From positions 434,001-498,000 of the forward strand of contig NZ_JACBFS010000001.1 in NCBI RefSeq assembly GCF_022138605.1: DNA of 64,000 nt. Direction: 5' to 3'. Under the pieces are notes generated by a model that was given only the letters and a program-made list of their open reading frames with translations, was not told the DNA's origin and made no database searches. Made by a program: the position numbers and the translations under genes. Source of the stretch: Xanthobacter sp. NM-25 (GTDB lineage Bacteria > Pseudomonadota > Alphaproteobacteria > Rhizobiales > Xanthobacteraceae). Below are positions 1-15,489 of this stretch, in pieces; position 1 is the first letter of the stretch, and every line of letters starts with the position of its first letter.

Positions 1-689
1 CCCGGCTCGCCACTGTCGCCACGCACGCAGACGATCCCATCCGCCTGCACCCCGAACAGGGTGGCGAGCTGCAGGATCATGCGGCAGGCGAAATCCTGGA
101 AGCCCGTAGCCCGGGCCAGCGAGTTGCTGGCTTCAACGATGCCCTGCAAGCCGCGGCGGGCGCGGTTGAGCGCGCGGATCTGCTCCCAGGTGCGCAGATT
201 GCTCACCAGGATGGAATGGAGCCGCGCGTTGCTGAGATCCGTCTTCAGCCAATAATCAGAAATGTCGAACTGTTCGAGGGACATCTGCATGGGCGCCATG
301 CCCGGCTGGCCGGTCAGCAGAATGATGCGGATCTCCGCATTGCCCATGACCTCCCGGATGGTCCGCACGAGCCGCAGGCCGGCGTCGTCGGTTTCCATCA
401 CCACATCAAGCAGCACCAGGGCGACATCGCTGCGCTCGGACAGAACCTTGGCCGCCTGCCCGGCCGAATTGGCCGAAAGGAAAACCACCTCCGCGTCGCG
501 GTAGCGAAATCGCGTCAAGGACTGACGCAGCGAGCGTTGAAACAGCTCGTCGTCGTCGACACTCAGGATCACGAAGGAGGGTTTCACGTGACAGCTGACA
601 CAGGGGTCGACGCGAGCCTCATCCGAGAATTCGAAAAAGTCGTCCTCCTGATCTCGAGCGCCAGTTCGGACGACGTCACCCGTATGCAT
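1..689 (-). CDS. Response regulator with DUF3369 domain (partial, C-terminus outside window)
   Basis: The visible 229 residues begin with a short acidic leader, then a receiver-like domain (SVDDDELF acidic pocket at about residues 41-48, LVLLDVVMETDD with the phospho-acceptor Asp, and a late LLTGQPG / YWLKTDL block). This is followed by the start of a DUF3369/GAF-like region (RRGLQGIVEASNSLA). In known proteins of this class a metal-dependent phosphohydrolase (HD-GYP) or similar output domain follows, but that part lies outside the window. The start at 689 has a GGAGG ribosome site six bases upstream. It is likely a cytoplasmic signalling protein. Its link to the neighbouring cox genes is only positional. 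Confidence 0.82.
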   Translation of the reverse strand, partial: MHTGDVVRTGARDQEDDFFEFSDEARVDPCVSCHVKPSFVILSVDDDELFQRSLRQSLTRFRYRDAEVVFLSANSAGQAAKVLSERSDVALVLLDVVMETDDAGLRLVRTIREVMGNAEIRIILLTGQPGMAPMQMSLEQFDISDYWLKTDLSNARLHSILVSNLRTWEQIRALNRARRGLQGIVEASNSLARATGFQDFACRMILQLATLFGVQADGIVCVRGDSGEP

Positions 690-835
690 GCTCGACCTCC
701 CTCGTACGACGAAAGGCCCCCGCTGCGACAAAATGACTATTTTCTACAACCTAAAGCGCAATTTCGGTTTGAATCAACCGGTTTCTTCTGCGAGCGCTTC
801 CGGCGGCACAGCCCTGCGTGGGGATCTACTTTAGT

Positions 836-2020
836 CTAGACCCTACGGGATACCTCCGTCGAGTCCATCGCGGCAATCAAGCCTTCAAAGCTGGCGAGAG
901 AGTGCACCGGTCGAAAATCGTCCACATGGGGTCGCATGGCGGCGATGCCCTGCGCCTTCGGCGCGAAGCCCTCGAATCGCAACAGCGGGTTGAGCCACAC
1001 CAACCGTCGGCAATTGCGCTGCAAGCAGGCCATTTCCTCGGACAGGCACCCGTCGGGTTCGCGCTCCAATCCGTCGCTGAACAGAAGAACCACGGGCCCC
1101 TGCGCCATGAGCCGCCGCGACCAGCGGCGATTGAACTGGTGGAGATTGGCGCTGATGCGCGTGCCCCCCGCCCAGTCGGACGCCGCCCGCGCCACCGCCG
1201 CCAGGGCGGCTTCCGGGTCCCGCCGGGCGAGCGCCCGCGTCACCGGGGTCAGCCGGGTGCCGAACAGGAAGGTCGCCACCGGCCTGCGTTCACCCAGCGC
1301 GTGGAGGAAATGCAGGATGGGTTGCGAATAATCGGCCATGGAGCCGGAGATATCCACCAGCGCCACCACCGGCACCGGCTTCACCCGCGCCCGCAGCCAC
1401 CGCAGCGGCAGCACGGCGCCGCCCGTTGCCGGCGCCTGGCGGAGCATGGCCCGCAGATCGAGCCGCCGGCCCCGCGCCGCCGGCACGAGGCGACGGCTCG
1501 GCACCGTCTCCACCGGCAGCCGCAAGGCGGCGATGCGGCGGCGGGCCTCGGCCATCTCCTGCGCGCTCATGGCGGCGAAATCCTTGGTGCGCAATACGTC
1601 CTCGCTAGAGGCGAGGCGCCGCGCCTCGATCTCCAGCCGCTCTTCCCGAGGCGGTGCCGTGGGCGCGCCTCCCTGAAGCAGCGCCTCCTCCACCCGCCGC
1701 AGAATGGTCTCCCGCCGCCCGCCCGAAAGCGGCACCGCCGCCGGCGACAGCAGTGCCATGAGCTTGTCCTCTCGTCCCCGCCGGCGCCAGAACAGGCGGA
1801 AGGCCTGGTGGAACACCGGCATATCCTCATGGCGCGAGACGAACAGCGCGTGCAGGGTCCAGTAGAAATCCGCCCGGTCGCCGATGCCACCGGCGGCCAC
1901 CGCCTCCACCGCATCCACCACCCGGCCCGGCCCCACCTTGAGGCCGGCGGCGCGCAGGGCGCGGCCGAAATAGGCGATATTGTCGGCGAGCCGCCCGGCT
2001 GCCGCAGCCGCAGGCTCCAT
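836..2020 (-). CDS. coxE: CoxE-like VWA-domain protein
   Basis: This 394-residue protein carries a C-terminal von Willebrand A domain with an intact MIDAS site: Asp223-x-Ser225-x-Ser227, Thr287 in GGTRIS and Asp316 in LFSDG. The N-terminal 200 residues are the Arg-rich CoxE-type helical region. CoxE proteins work with a MoxR/CoxD AAA+ ATPase to mature the [CuSMoO2]-type or related active site of molybdenum hydroxylases in the cytoplasm. Here it is the last gene of a minus-strand coxS-L-M-D-E operon, 19 bp after the ATPase gene. A MoxR-VWA pair can also serve other metalloenzymes, but the cox context makes this role likely. Confidence 0.88.
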   Translation of the reverse strand: MEPAAAAAGRLADNIAYFGRALRAAGLKVGPGRVVDAVEAVAAGGIGDRADFYWTLHALFVSRHEDMPVFHQAFRLFWRRRGREDKLMALLSPAAVPLSGGRRETILRRVEEALLQGGAPTAPPREERLEIEARRLASSEDVLRTKDFAAMSAQEMAEARRRIAALRLPVETVPSRRLVPAARGRRLDLRAMLRQAPATGGAVLPLRWLRARVKPVPVVALVDISGSMADYSQPILHFLHALGERRPVATFLFGTRLTPVTRALARRDPEAALAAVARAASDWAGGTRISANLHQFNRRWSRRLMAQGPVVLLFSDGLEREPDGCLSEEMACLQRNCRRLVWLNPLLRFEGFAPKAQGIAAMRPHVDDFRPVHSLASFEGLIAAMDSTEVSRRV

Positions 2021-2039
2021 GGCTACTGCGTCTCCATGG

Positions 2040-2957
<918 letters not shown>

Positions 2958-3047
2958 GACATCAACTTAACCAGAGGCCGGAAGGAACTCGGCGCGACTA
3001 GAGGCAAACGGAGGCGTCCCCCTTCGCCGGCCTCCGCGAACGCGGCC

Positions 3048-3848
3048 TCAGCGGGCCGCCTTCTCCACCGCGCGCTGGGCCATCACCTTCACCAATTGGG
3101 CGCGATAGGCGGCGCTGCCGTGCAGATCGCTCATCAGTTCGTCCGGATCGGGAGTAAGAGTGTCGAGGACCTGAGGACTGAAATCGGAGGTGAGCGCCTC
3201 CCCCGCCTCGGTCCAGAGGAACACACCCGACTGGCCGGCCCCGGTGACCGCCACCCGCACCTCGGCGGCGGTCTTGGCGACGAACACCCCGGCCATGGCA
3301 TAGCGCGAGGCGGGGTTGCGGAACTTCATGTAGGCGGCACACTCTACCTGCGGGAAATCCACCCGGGTGATGATCTCGCCCTCCTCCAGCGCGGTCTCGA
3401 ACAGGCCCCGGAAATAGTCGCCGGCGGGGATCTCGCGCCGGTCGGTCACCACGATCGCATTGAGGGCCAGCACCGCGGCCGGATAATCGGCGGTGGGATC
3501 GTCATTGGCGAGGGAACCGCCAAGGGTCCCGCGATTGCGCACCGCCACGTCGCCAATGCCGCCGGCCAGGTCCGCCAGCGCCGGGATGACCTCACGCACA
3601 ACCGGGGATGACGCAACCTCCACATGGCGGGTCATGGCGCCGATGGCGAGGCCTTCGGCGGTGCGGGTGATGCCGACGAGGCCAGGAATGCGCGAGAGAT
3701 CGACCAGCGCGCTCGGCTGGGCGAGCCGCTGCTTCAGGGTGGGGAGGAGGGTCTGCCCGCCGGCGAGCAGCTTGGCCTCGCCATCGGCGGCGAGCGCACC
3801 CACCGCGTCGGACAGCGCCTCGGGGCGCTGATAGGTGAAGGCGAACAT
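3048..3848 (-). CDS. coxM: FAD-binding medium subunit of form II CoxL-type molybdenum hydroxylase
   Basis: This 266-residue protein has the two FAD-contact motifs of the xanthine dehydrogenase/CO dehydrogenase medium subunit: [16 protein letters not shown] near residues 32-47 and [16 protein letters not shown] near 113-128. The length is normal for the family. The subunit passes electrons from the 2Fe-2S subunit to FAD and on to an acceptor in the cytoplasm or at the membrane face. It begins 9 bp after the coxL stop, so the two are surely co-transcribed. The true substrate of the complex is unknown because the large subunit is form II. Confidence 0.92.
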   Translation of the reverse strand: MFAFTYQRPEALSDAVGALAADGEAKLLAGGQTLLPTLKQRLAQPSALVDLSRIPGLVGITRTAEGLAIGAMTRHVEVASSPVVREVIPALADLAGGIGDVAVRNRGTLGGSLANDDPTADYPAAVLALNAIVVTDRREIPAGDYFRGLFETALEEGEIITRVDFPQVECAAYMKFRNPASRYAMAGVFVAKTAAEVRVAVTGAGQSGVFLWTEAGEALTSDFSPQVLDTLTPDPDELMSDLHGSAAYRAQLVKVMAQRAVEKAAR

Positions 3849-3857
3849 GGGCTCCTC

Positions 3858-6227
<2,370 letters not shown>

Positions 6228-6328
6228 GGCATCCTCCCGAGGCGCCCGGCCCGGACGGCTGGCGCGGCAAAGCTGAGGTCTTAGGGGGCCACGCGACACA
6301 GCGCGCCGGCCCGCTGGAACGCGCGCGG

Positions 6329-6886
<558 letters not shown>

Positions 6887-6983
6887 TCCTCACCTCCGCG
6901 GGGTCGAAGCCCCTTTTGCGGCACGGAGTTGGTCTCCGCGTCCGCCTCCGGCGTGTCGCCGGACTGAAGTGAACCCAGTGTGC

Positions 6984-7021
6984 GGCCGCAGGCAGCGCGC
7001 GGTCAAGCGGCGCCTGCGGCC
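6984..7021 (-). terminator. Inverted repeat between symporter and coxS
   Basis: A perfect 10 bp inverted repeat (GGCCGCAGGC / GCCTGCGGCC, loop 18 nt) starts 16 bp beyond the symporter stop codon. No T-run follows, so it is a hairpin that may stabilise the 3' end or partly terminate transcription. If it terminates, coxSLMDE would need a promoter in 6887-6983. Confidence 0.4.
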
Positions 7022-7037
7022 AGGATCGGGACGGCGT

Positions 7038-8093
7038 TCAACCCACCTTGCGGTCGTCGTCCGGCGGTTCGTCGGCCATGAGCGACGGCTCGGCGGCCTC
7101 TTCGGTGGCGATGGCCTCCAGCATGTCCCCCTTGGCCGCCCGGCGGCCGGCGATGACGCCCACCACCACCAATTGGAAGAAGTGATAGATCATGATGGGG
7201 GTGATGATGAGAGAAAGCTGCGGCGAGGTGCCGAACATCACCTTGGCGATGGGCAGGCCGGTGGCCAGAGATTTCTTGGAGCCGCAGAACAGCACCGCCG
7301 TGGTGTCGGGATGGTTGAAGCCCACCAGCCGGCAAAACACGTCCAGGAGCGCATAGACCACGAAGAACAGCGCGGCCGCGCCGACGATGATCTCGATGAT
7401 GATGGCCGGGCTCTGGCCGCTCCACACGCCGGCGACGACGCTGTCGCAGAAGGCGTTGTAGACGATGGCGAGAATGACCACCCGGTCCGCCACCTTCACG
7501 ATCACCTTGTGCTTTTCCACGAAGGAGAGCAGCAGCGGCCGCACCAATTGGCCGGCCACCAGCGGCAGAATGACGATGATGACCAGCTTCAGAATCACGT
7601 CGCCCAGCGCCATGGAGCCGCCGGTGGCGTGGAGATACCAAGCCATCAGCAGCGGCGTCACGAACACGCCGATGAGGCTGGAGATGGAGGCGTTGAAGAT
7701 GGCCACCGCCACATTGCCCTTGGCGAGCGAGGTCATCGCCACCGAGGACGAGACGGTGGAGGGCAGCGCCGCCAGGAAAAAGAAGCCGATGCCCACCTCT
7801 TCCGGCATCAGCCGCGAGATGAGCGGCATGGCCAGCACCACCACCAGCGGAAACAGCGCGAAGGTGGCGAGCTGCACGACGATGTGGAGCTTCCAGCGGG
7901 TGGCGCTCTCCAGCAGCCGGCGTGTGGCCAGCGAGATGCCGTAGAGGAAGAAAATGAGGCCGATACCCCAGGTGGCGGCGCTGTCGGCATGCAGCACGCC
8001 GCCGGTCGTCCCCGGCTCCGGCCAGAGCAGGGCGAGAACAACGACAGCGACAAGGGCGGGCAGGAACGGATCGATTTTCAGGCGCTTGAACAT
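7038..8093 (-). CDS. Bile acid:sodium symporter-like (SBF) transporter
   Basis: This 351-residue, very hydrophobic protein is predicted to have nine or ten membrane helices. It matches the YfeH-like SBF family pattern: FFLYGISLATRRL, FFLAALPSTVSSSVAMTSLAKGN, and the late GSKKSLATGLPIAKVMFG block. I chose the start at MFKRLKID because the Met 17 codons upstream would overlap the preceding coxG-like gene and has no ribosome site. Members move bile-acid-like or other organic anions with sodium in the inner membrane. Its position between coxG and coxS suggests, as inference, that it could import the substrate of the molybdenum hydroxylase. Confidence 0.85.
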   Translation of the reverse strand: MFKRLKIDPFLPALVAVVVLALLWPEPGTTGGVLHADSAATWGIGLIFFLYGISLATRRLLESATRWKLHIVVQLATFALFPLVVVLAMPLISRLMPEEVGIGFFFLAALPSTVSSSVAMTSLAKGNVAVAIFNASISSLIGVFVTPLLMAWYLHATGGSMALGDVILKLVIIVILPLVAGQLVRPLLLSFVEKHKVIVKVADRVVILAIVYNAFCDSVVAGVWSGQSPAIIIEIIVGAAALFFVVYALLDVFCRLVGFNHPDTTAVLFCGSKKSLATGLPIAKVMFGTSPQLSLIITPIMIYHFFQLVVVGVIAGRRAAKGDMLEAIATEEAAEPSLMADEPPDDDRKVG

Positions 8094-8118
8094 GGTCCCG
8101 GGGCAGCAGGCGTGAATG

Positions 8119-8583
8119 TCATGGACCCTGGACCGTTTCGCCACCTACGGCCACAGCGAAGTTCTGGAAGAACGTGTCGGCCATTTTTTTCGCTGCCCCG
8201 GCCACCAGACGCTGTCCGAGCTGAGCCAGCTTTCCACCGATCTGTGCTTCGGCGGTATAGTCCAACTTGGTCCCTGAATCCGTCTCGGTCAACCGCACCT
8301 GGGCGCCGCCCTTGGCGAATCCGGCAACGCCGCCCTCCCCTTCCCCAGAAATCCGGTAGCTTTCAGGCGGCATCAGATCGCTCAATATGACCGTGCCTTT
8401 GAACTTGGCCTTCACCGGCCCGATCTTGGCCACCACCAGGGCTTTCAATTCGCTGCCGGACACCTGCTCCAGTTCCTCACAGCCGGGAATGCAGGCTTTC
8501 AGCGTGTCGATGCTGTTCAACGCCGCCCACACCGCCGCGCGGGGGGCCGGAATCTCGACGCTCCCATTCATTTCCAGGGCCAT
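8119..8583 (-). CDS. coxG: CoxG-like SRPBCC protein
   Basis: This 154-residue protein of the CO dehydrogenase subunit G (SRPBCC fold) family starts at MALEMNGS with GGAGGAG just upstream. Typical family segments are AVWAALNSIDTLKACIPGCEELE, the GPVKAKFKGTV strand and GAQVRLTETDSGTKLDYTAEAQIGGKLAQLG. It lacks the long C-terminal membrane helix some CoxG proteins have; the C-terminus is amphipathic (FFQNFAVAV). CoxG is known to recruit CO dehydrogenase to the membrane and pass electrons to quinone, so this gene likely docks the form II enzyme. It is the first gene of the minus-strand unit and diverges from livH. Confidence 0.85.
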   Translation of the reverse strand: MALEMNGSVEIPAPRAAVWAALNSIDTLKACIPGCEELEQVSGSELKALVVAKIGPVKAKFKGTVILSDLMPPESYRISGEGEGGVAGFAKGGAQVRLTETDSGTKLDYTAEAQIGGKLAQLGQRLVAGAAKKMADTFFQNFAVAVGGETVQGP

Positions 8584-8789
8584 GGCGCTCCTCCATCCGC
8601 GTCTTGAGACGCTGTCATGGCAGCATGGTGCGCGCTCACGTGCGGGGCGTGAAGATGTTCGTGCGCTGTTCGCACGAGAATTGTCACTCCGGCCGGGCCG
8701 GGTTATGAGTCGATAAAAGAGCTTCGCCCAAACATCGTGCAGGATGAATTTGTAGGCGCAGCCACCAGACAAGAGGGGTCCAGCGGCGG
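8584..8789. promoter_or_regulatory. Divergent promoter region between coxG and livH
   Basis: This 206 bp gap separates two divergent operons and must hold promoters for both. I see no clear sigma-70 pair or well-formed operator. The part near livH has an AT-richer GAGTCGATAAAAGAG stretch that could be a -10 zone. Confidence 0.4.
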
Positions 8790-9706
8790 ATGGATATCTT
8801 CCTCCAGCAGCTCATCAACGGATTGACCCTTGGGTCGATCTACGGCCTGATCGCCATTGGTTACACCATGGTGTTCGGCATCATCGGCATGGTGAATTTC
8901 GCGCACGGCGACGTATTCATGGTGAGCGCCTTCATCGGCCTCATCTGCGTGCTGCTGCTCACCACCGTGGTCGGCATCAGCTCCATCTTCCTGGTGCTCG
9001 CCATCACGCTGGTGGTGGCCATGCTGTTCACCGGCCTCACCAGCTGGGCCATCGAGCGGGTGGCCTACCGCCCCCTGCGGGGCTCGTTCCGCCTAGCGCC
9101 GATGATCTCGGCCATCGGCATGTCCATCTTCCTGTCCAACTTCGTGCAGGTGGCCCAGGGCCCGCGCAACAAGCCGTTGCCGCCGCTGGTGCCGGACGTG
9201 ATCGTGCTGATGGAGCGCAACGGCTACCAAGTCACCCTCGCCTACAAGCAGATCATCATCATGGCGGTCACCGCCGGCCTGCTGTTCGGCTTCTGGTGGC
9301 TGGTGCAGAAAACGCCTCTGGGGCGGGCCCAGCGCGCCTGTGAGCAGGACCGCAAGATGGCGGCGCTGCTCGGCATCAATGTCGACCGCACCATCTCCCT
9401 CACCTTCGTCATCGGTGCCGCGCTCGCCGCCGTCGCCGGGGTGATGTACCTGATGTATTATGGGGTGGTGAACTTCGCCGATGGCTTCGTGCCGGGGGTG
9501 AAGGCCTTCACCGCGGCGGTGCTGGGCGGCATCGGCTCGCTGCCCGGGGCCGTGCTCGGCGGCCTTCTCATCGGCCTCATCGAGACTTTTTGGTCCGCCT
9601 ACTTCTCCATTGAATACAAGGATGTAGCGGCCTTTTCCATCCTTGTGGTGGTGCTCATCTTCATGCCCCAGGGCCTGCTGGGCCGGCCGGAAGTGGAGAA
9701 GGTGTG

Positions 9707-9707
<1 letters not shown>
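8790..9707 (+). CDS. livH: Branched-chain amino acid-type ABC transporter permease LivH
   Basis: This 305-residue inner-membrane permease has the LivH hallmark start (LINGLTLGSIYGLIAIGYTMVFGIIGMVNFAHGD) and the EAA-like cytoplasmic segment (RACEQDRKMAALLGINVDRTI). About eight membrane helices are visible. It forms the translocation channel with LivM for hydrophobic amino acids or small organic acids, amides or urea; the exact substrate is set by the binding protein. It is first in a tight livH-M-G-F operon and its TGA overlaps the livM start. Confidence 0.95.
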
Positions 9708-12113
<2,406 letters not shown>

Positions 12114-12117
<4 letters not shown>

Positions 12118-12836
12118 GCGCGCCGCTGCTGGCCGTGCGGGGGGTCGAGACCTTCTACGGCAACATCATGGCCCTGAAGGGCGTCGACATGGACGTCAAC
12201 GAGGGGGAAATCGTCACCCTCATCGGCGCCAATGGCGCCGGCAAGTCCACGCTGATGATGACCATCTGCGGCGCGCCCCAGGCGCGGGCGGGCGCGGTCA
12301 CCTTCGCGGGGAAGGACATCACTCGCCTGCCCACCCACGAGATCATGCGGCTCAAGATCGCCCAGTCGCCGGAAGGCCGGCGGATCTTCCCGCGCATGAC
12401 CGTCTACGAGAATCTGCAGATGGGCGCCGCGGTGGAAGGCGGCACCCATTTCGAGGCGGATCTCGAACGCATGTTCGAGATGTTTCCCCGCCTCAAGGAG
12501 CGCATCGGCCAGCGCGGCGGCACCCTCTCCGGTGGCGAGCAGCAGATGCTGGCCATCGCCCGCGCCCTCATGAGCCGGCCGCGCCTGCTGCTTCTGGACG
12601 AGCCCTCCCTCGGCCTCGCGCCACTGGTGGTGCGGCAGATCTTCGAGGCCATCCGAACCCTCAACCAGACCGAGGGGCTGACCGTGTTCCTGGTGGAGCA
12701 GAACGCCTATCATGCGCTGAAGCTCGCCCATCGCGGCTATGTGATGGTCAACGGGCGCATCACCCTGTCCGGCACCGGCACCGAGCTTCTGGCCCGGCCA
12801 GAGGTGCGGGCCGCCTATCTTGAGGGAGGCCGCTGA
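12114..12836 (+). CDS. livF: LivF ATP-binding protein
   Basis: This 240-residue ABC ATPase has Walker A GANGAGKST, the ARTPEGR-like block SPEGRRIFPRMTVYENLQMGA, signature LSGGEQQMLAIARAL and Walker B LLLLDEPSLGL. The length is normal for LivF. Its ATG overlaps the livG stop by four bases (ATGA), so translation is coupled. It forms the second half of the ATPase pair for the LivHM permease. Confidence 0.95.
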
Positions 12837-12837
12837 C

Positions 12838-13296
12838 ATGACCCATGATCCGGGCCGCCCGTCCTCGCCGCTGCTGATCGGCCCCCTGGTGCTGCTGGTG
12901 GTGCTGGCGCTGGCCGTCGCGGTGGCGCCTGCCGTGCTGATGGGCCCCTCGCTGGGCGACTTCCTGCTGGTTTCGCTGATCCTCGGGGGAGGCGCCGCCT
13001 GGCTGACCGGCAAGGCGGTGGCCCGGGGCTGGGGCTCGCTGCTCCACCTGCTGGTCTACTGCATCCTGCTGGCCGCCGCGGTGCGCTTCGCGCATTTCGC
13101 TCTGTTCGAAGACGCGCTGTTCGAACCTTTGACCTCCCTGGTGGAGGTGCTGTTCCTGATCGCGATCGCGACGCTCGGCTTCCGGGCGGTGCGCAAGCAG
13201 CAGATGAGTGTTCAATATGGGTGGATGTTCGCACCCTCCGGCTTTCTGAGCTGGCGCCGCCAGGCGGGCGGCAGCGCGCCCGAGGTTGCCGGTTGA
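12838..13296 (+). CDS. Small membrane protein of the liv operon (DUF6867-like)
   Basis: This 152-residue protein has four hydrophobic segments (roughly residues 11-30, 38-55, 61-80 and 98-116) and a basic C-terminal tail. I recognise the type: a small membrane protein after livF in many Rhizobiales liv operons, which I believe is DUF6867. Its function is not known to me. ATG 12838 lies one base past the livF TGA, with GGGAGG upstream inside livF. It is almost certainly co-transcribed and could be an accessory of the permease. That role is inference. Confidence 0.72.
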   Translation: MTHDPGRPSSPLLIGPLVLLVVLALAVAVAPAVLMGPSLGDFLLVSLILGGGAAWLTGKAVARGWGSLLHLLVYCILLAAAVRFAHFALFEDALFEPLTSLVEVLFLIAIATLGFRAVRKQQMSVQYGWMFAPSGFLSWRRQAGGSAPEVAG

Positions 13297-13386
13297 AGTT
13301 CTGGGGTCCTGGACCGCGGCACAACGGGTGCCCGGCCCAGCAGCATCGGATCGCGGGTCGATCCGCTATACGAGGGGAGAGATCAG

Positions 13387-14487
13387 ATGAGGAAGCTCTT
13401 GTTGGCGTCGCTGGCGCTGGGCGCCGGCCTCGCCCTGGCGGGACAGGCCAGCGCCCAGGTGAAAATCGGCGTCGGCGGTCCCATGACCGGGTCGAACGCT
13501 GCCTTCGGCGCCCAGCTGAAGACCGGCGCCGAGCAGGCGGTGGAGGACATCAACGCCTCCGGCGGTATTCTCGGCAAGAAGATCGAACTCCTGGTCGGTG
13601 ACGATGCCGGCAAGCCCGAGCAGGGCAAGTCCGCCGCCAACAAATTCATCTCCGACGGCGCGACCTTCGTGATCGGTCACTTCAACTCGGGCGTCTCCAT
13701 CCCGACCTCGACCGATTACGAGGAAGCCGGCGTGCTGCAGATCAGCCCGGCGTCCACCAACCCGACCTTCACCGAGCGCAAGATGTGGAACACGTTCCGC
13801 ACCTGCGGCCGCGACGACCAGCAGGGCTCGGTGGCCGGCGACTACATCGTGAAGAACTTCAAGGGCAAGAAGGTCGCCATCGTCCACGACAAGACCCCGT
13901 ACGGCAAGGGTCTCGCGGACGAGACCCAGAAGGCCATGAACAAGGGCGGCATGAAGGAAGTGCTCTACGAGGGCATCAACCCCGGTGAGAAGGACTATTC
14001 GGCCCTCGTCTCCAAGCTGAAGGCCAATGGCGTCGATCTCATCTATTTCGGCGGCCTGCATCCGGAAGCCGGCCTGATCGTGCGGCAGATGCGCGACCAG
14101 GGCATGAAGACCGTGCTCTTCTCCGGCGATGGCATCACCGACAAGGAGTTCTGGACCATCGCCGGCCCCGGCGCCGAAGGTACACTGATGACCTTCGGCC
14201 CCGATCCGCGCAACAACCCGGCCGCCAAGGACATCGTCGCCGCCTTCAAGGCCAAGGGCGTCGATCCGGAAGGCTATGTGCTCTACTCCTACGCGGCCGC
14301 CCAGGTGATCAAGCAGGCGGCGGAAGCGGCCAAGTCCCTCGACCCCAAGAAGGTGGCGGACAAGATCCACTCCGGCATGACCTTCGAGACCGTGCTCGGC
14401 CCGCTCGCCTTCGACAAGAAGGGCGACATCACCAAGCTCGACTACGTGGTCTATGAGTGGAAGGACGGCAGCTACAAGCAGCTGTGA
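13387..14487 (+). CDS. livJ: Branched-chain amino acid-type periplasmic binding protein
   Basis: This 366-residue precursor has a clean Sec signal peptide (MRKLLLASLALG to ASA at about residue 23) and a Leu/Ile/Val-binding-protein fold: KIGVGGPMTGSNAAFGAQLKTGAEQAVEDINASGGILGKK, then RTCGRDDQQGSVAGDYI. It binds the substrate in the periplasm and delivers it to LivHM. GAGGGGAGAG lies just upstream of the ATG. It ends the liv operon and is followed by a strong terminator. Ligand identity (amino acid, amide or aromatic acid) cannot be set from sequence alone. Confidence 0.94.
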   Translation: MRKLLLASLALGAGLALAGQASAQVKIGVGGPMTGSNAAFGAQLKTGAEQAVEDINASGGILGKKIELLVGDDAGKPEQGKSAANKFISDGATFVIGHFNSGVSIPTSTDYEEAGVLQISPASTNPTFTERKMWNTFRTCGRDDQQGSVAGDYIVKNFKGKKVAIVHDKTPYGKGLADETQKAMNKGGMKEVLYEGINPGEKDYSALVSKLKANGVDLIYFGGLHPEAGLIVRQMRDQGMKTVLFSGDGITDKEFWTIAGPGAEGTLMTFGPDPRNNPAAKDIVAAFKAKGVDPEGYVLYSYAAAQVIKQAAEAAKSLDPKKVADKIHSGMTFETVLGPLAFDKKGDITKLDYVVYEWKDGSYKQL

Positions 14488-14520
14488 CCAGCCCGGGCGT
14501 AGCGCCTGGTCCCATCAGGA

Positions 14521-14546
14521 AGCCCGCGCTCCGGCGCGGGCTTTTT
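14521..14546 (+). terminator. Rho-independent terminator after livJ
   Basis: A perfect 9 bp GC-rich stem (AGCCCGCGC / GCGCGGGCT, 4 nt loop) is followed at once by a T-run. It lies between convergent livJ and ccdA, 33 bp after the livJ stop. Confidence 0.9.
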
Positions 14547-14552
14547 GTTTAC

Positions 14553-15284
14553 TCAGCCGAGCGTGGAGAGCACCGGGAAGGTCTCGATCAGCCAGTAGCT
14601 GGCATGAGCGATCCAGCCGGACATGAAGGCGATGCCGGTGAGCACCAGCAGCGCGCCCATCACCTTCTCCACCACCGGCAGCATCTTGCGCACATGCTTC
14701 AGGCTGGCCAGGAACGGCCGCACCGCCATGGCCGCCAGCAGGAACGGCACGCCGAGGCCGAGGGAATAAGTGGCGAGCAGCAGAGCGCCCTTGGAGACGG
14801 TCGCCTCGGAACCGGCCACGGCAAGGATGGCTCCCAGCACCGGCCCCAGGCAGGGGGTCCAGCCGAAGGCGAAGGCGAGGCCCATGACAAAGGCCCCCCA
14901 CAGGCCGGACGGCTCGTTCACGTGTGGCCGGGCGGTGCGATGCAGGAGATGGATCTTGAACACGCCCAGGAAGTTGAGGCCCATGACCAGAATGGCGAGG
15001 CCCGCCACCATGGACAGAATATCGAGATGGGCCCGCAGCAGGTCGCCGAGGGCCGAAGCCCCCGCCCCCAGCAGCACGAACACCACGGTGAAGCCGCTGA
15101 CGAACAGGGCTGCGCCCACCATGGCGCGGCGGCCCACCTCCTTCACCGGCTCGTCGCCCGCCAGATCATCCAGCGTGCTGCCGCCGAGAAAGCACAGATA
15201 GGGCGGCACCAGCGGCAGCACGCATGGCGACACGAAGCTCACGAGGCCGGCCAGAAAGGCGGCGGGAAGGGTAACGTCGGTCAT
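14553..15284 (-). CDS. ccdA: Cytochrome c biogenesis protein CcdA
   Basis: This 243-residue inner-membrane protein with six predicted helices has the two redox cysteines in the signature contexts SFVSPCVLPLVPPYL and GWTPCLGPVLG. CcdA carries electrons from cytoplasmic thioredoxin across the membrane to periplasmic thiol-disulfide proteins used in haem ligation to apocytochrome c and in copper delivery. The length is usual for the short CcdA form without a thioredoxin domain. It stands alone, converging on livJ and diverging from the P1 peptidase gene. Confidence 0.93.
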   Translation of the reverse strand: MTDVTLPAAFLAGLVSFVSPCVLPLVPPYLCFLGGSTLDDLAGDEPVKEVGRRAMVGAALFVSGFTVVFVLLGAGASALGDLLRAHLDILSMVAGLAILVMGLNFLGVFKIHLLHRTARPHVNEPSGLWGAFVMGLAFAFGWTPCLGPVLGAILAVAGSEATVSKGALLLATYSLGLGVPFLLAAMAVRPFLASLKHVRKMLPVVEKVMGALLVLTGIAFMSGWIAHASYWLIETFPVLSTLG

Positions 15285-15489
15285 GGAACCCTGACGCAGG
15301 ACGAAAACGACATGTGGCGCCCGTCATGGGCCGCCCGGGCGGCCGCGGCAAGCCGCACATCGCCGCGCTCGCCCGCTTGTGAGCGGCGCCGGGCGCAGTT
15401 CCCGTCCCCAAGGCAGGCGGCAAAGATGGCCGCAGCCCATTCCCTCGACGCGACAAAGCACTCTAAAACAGTGCCGATGGAGGGACCCG

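Noticed and set aside
765..780. Small CGGTT/AACCG hairpin between coxE and the response-regulator gene
   Set aside because: Only a 5 bp stem without a T-run; it may be a worn dispersed repeat but cannot be supported from one copy.
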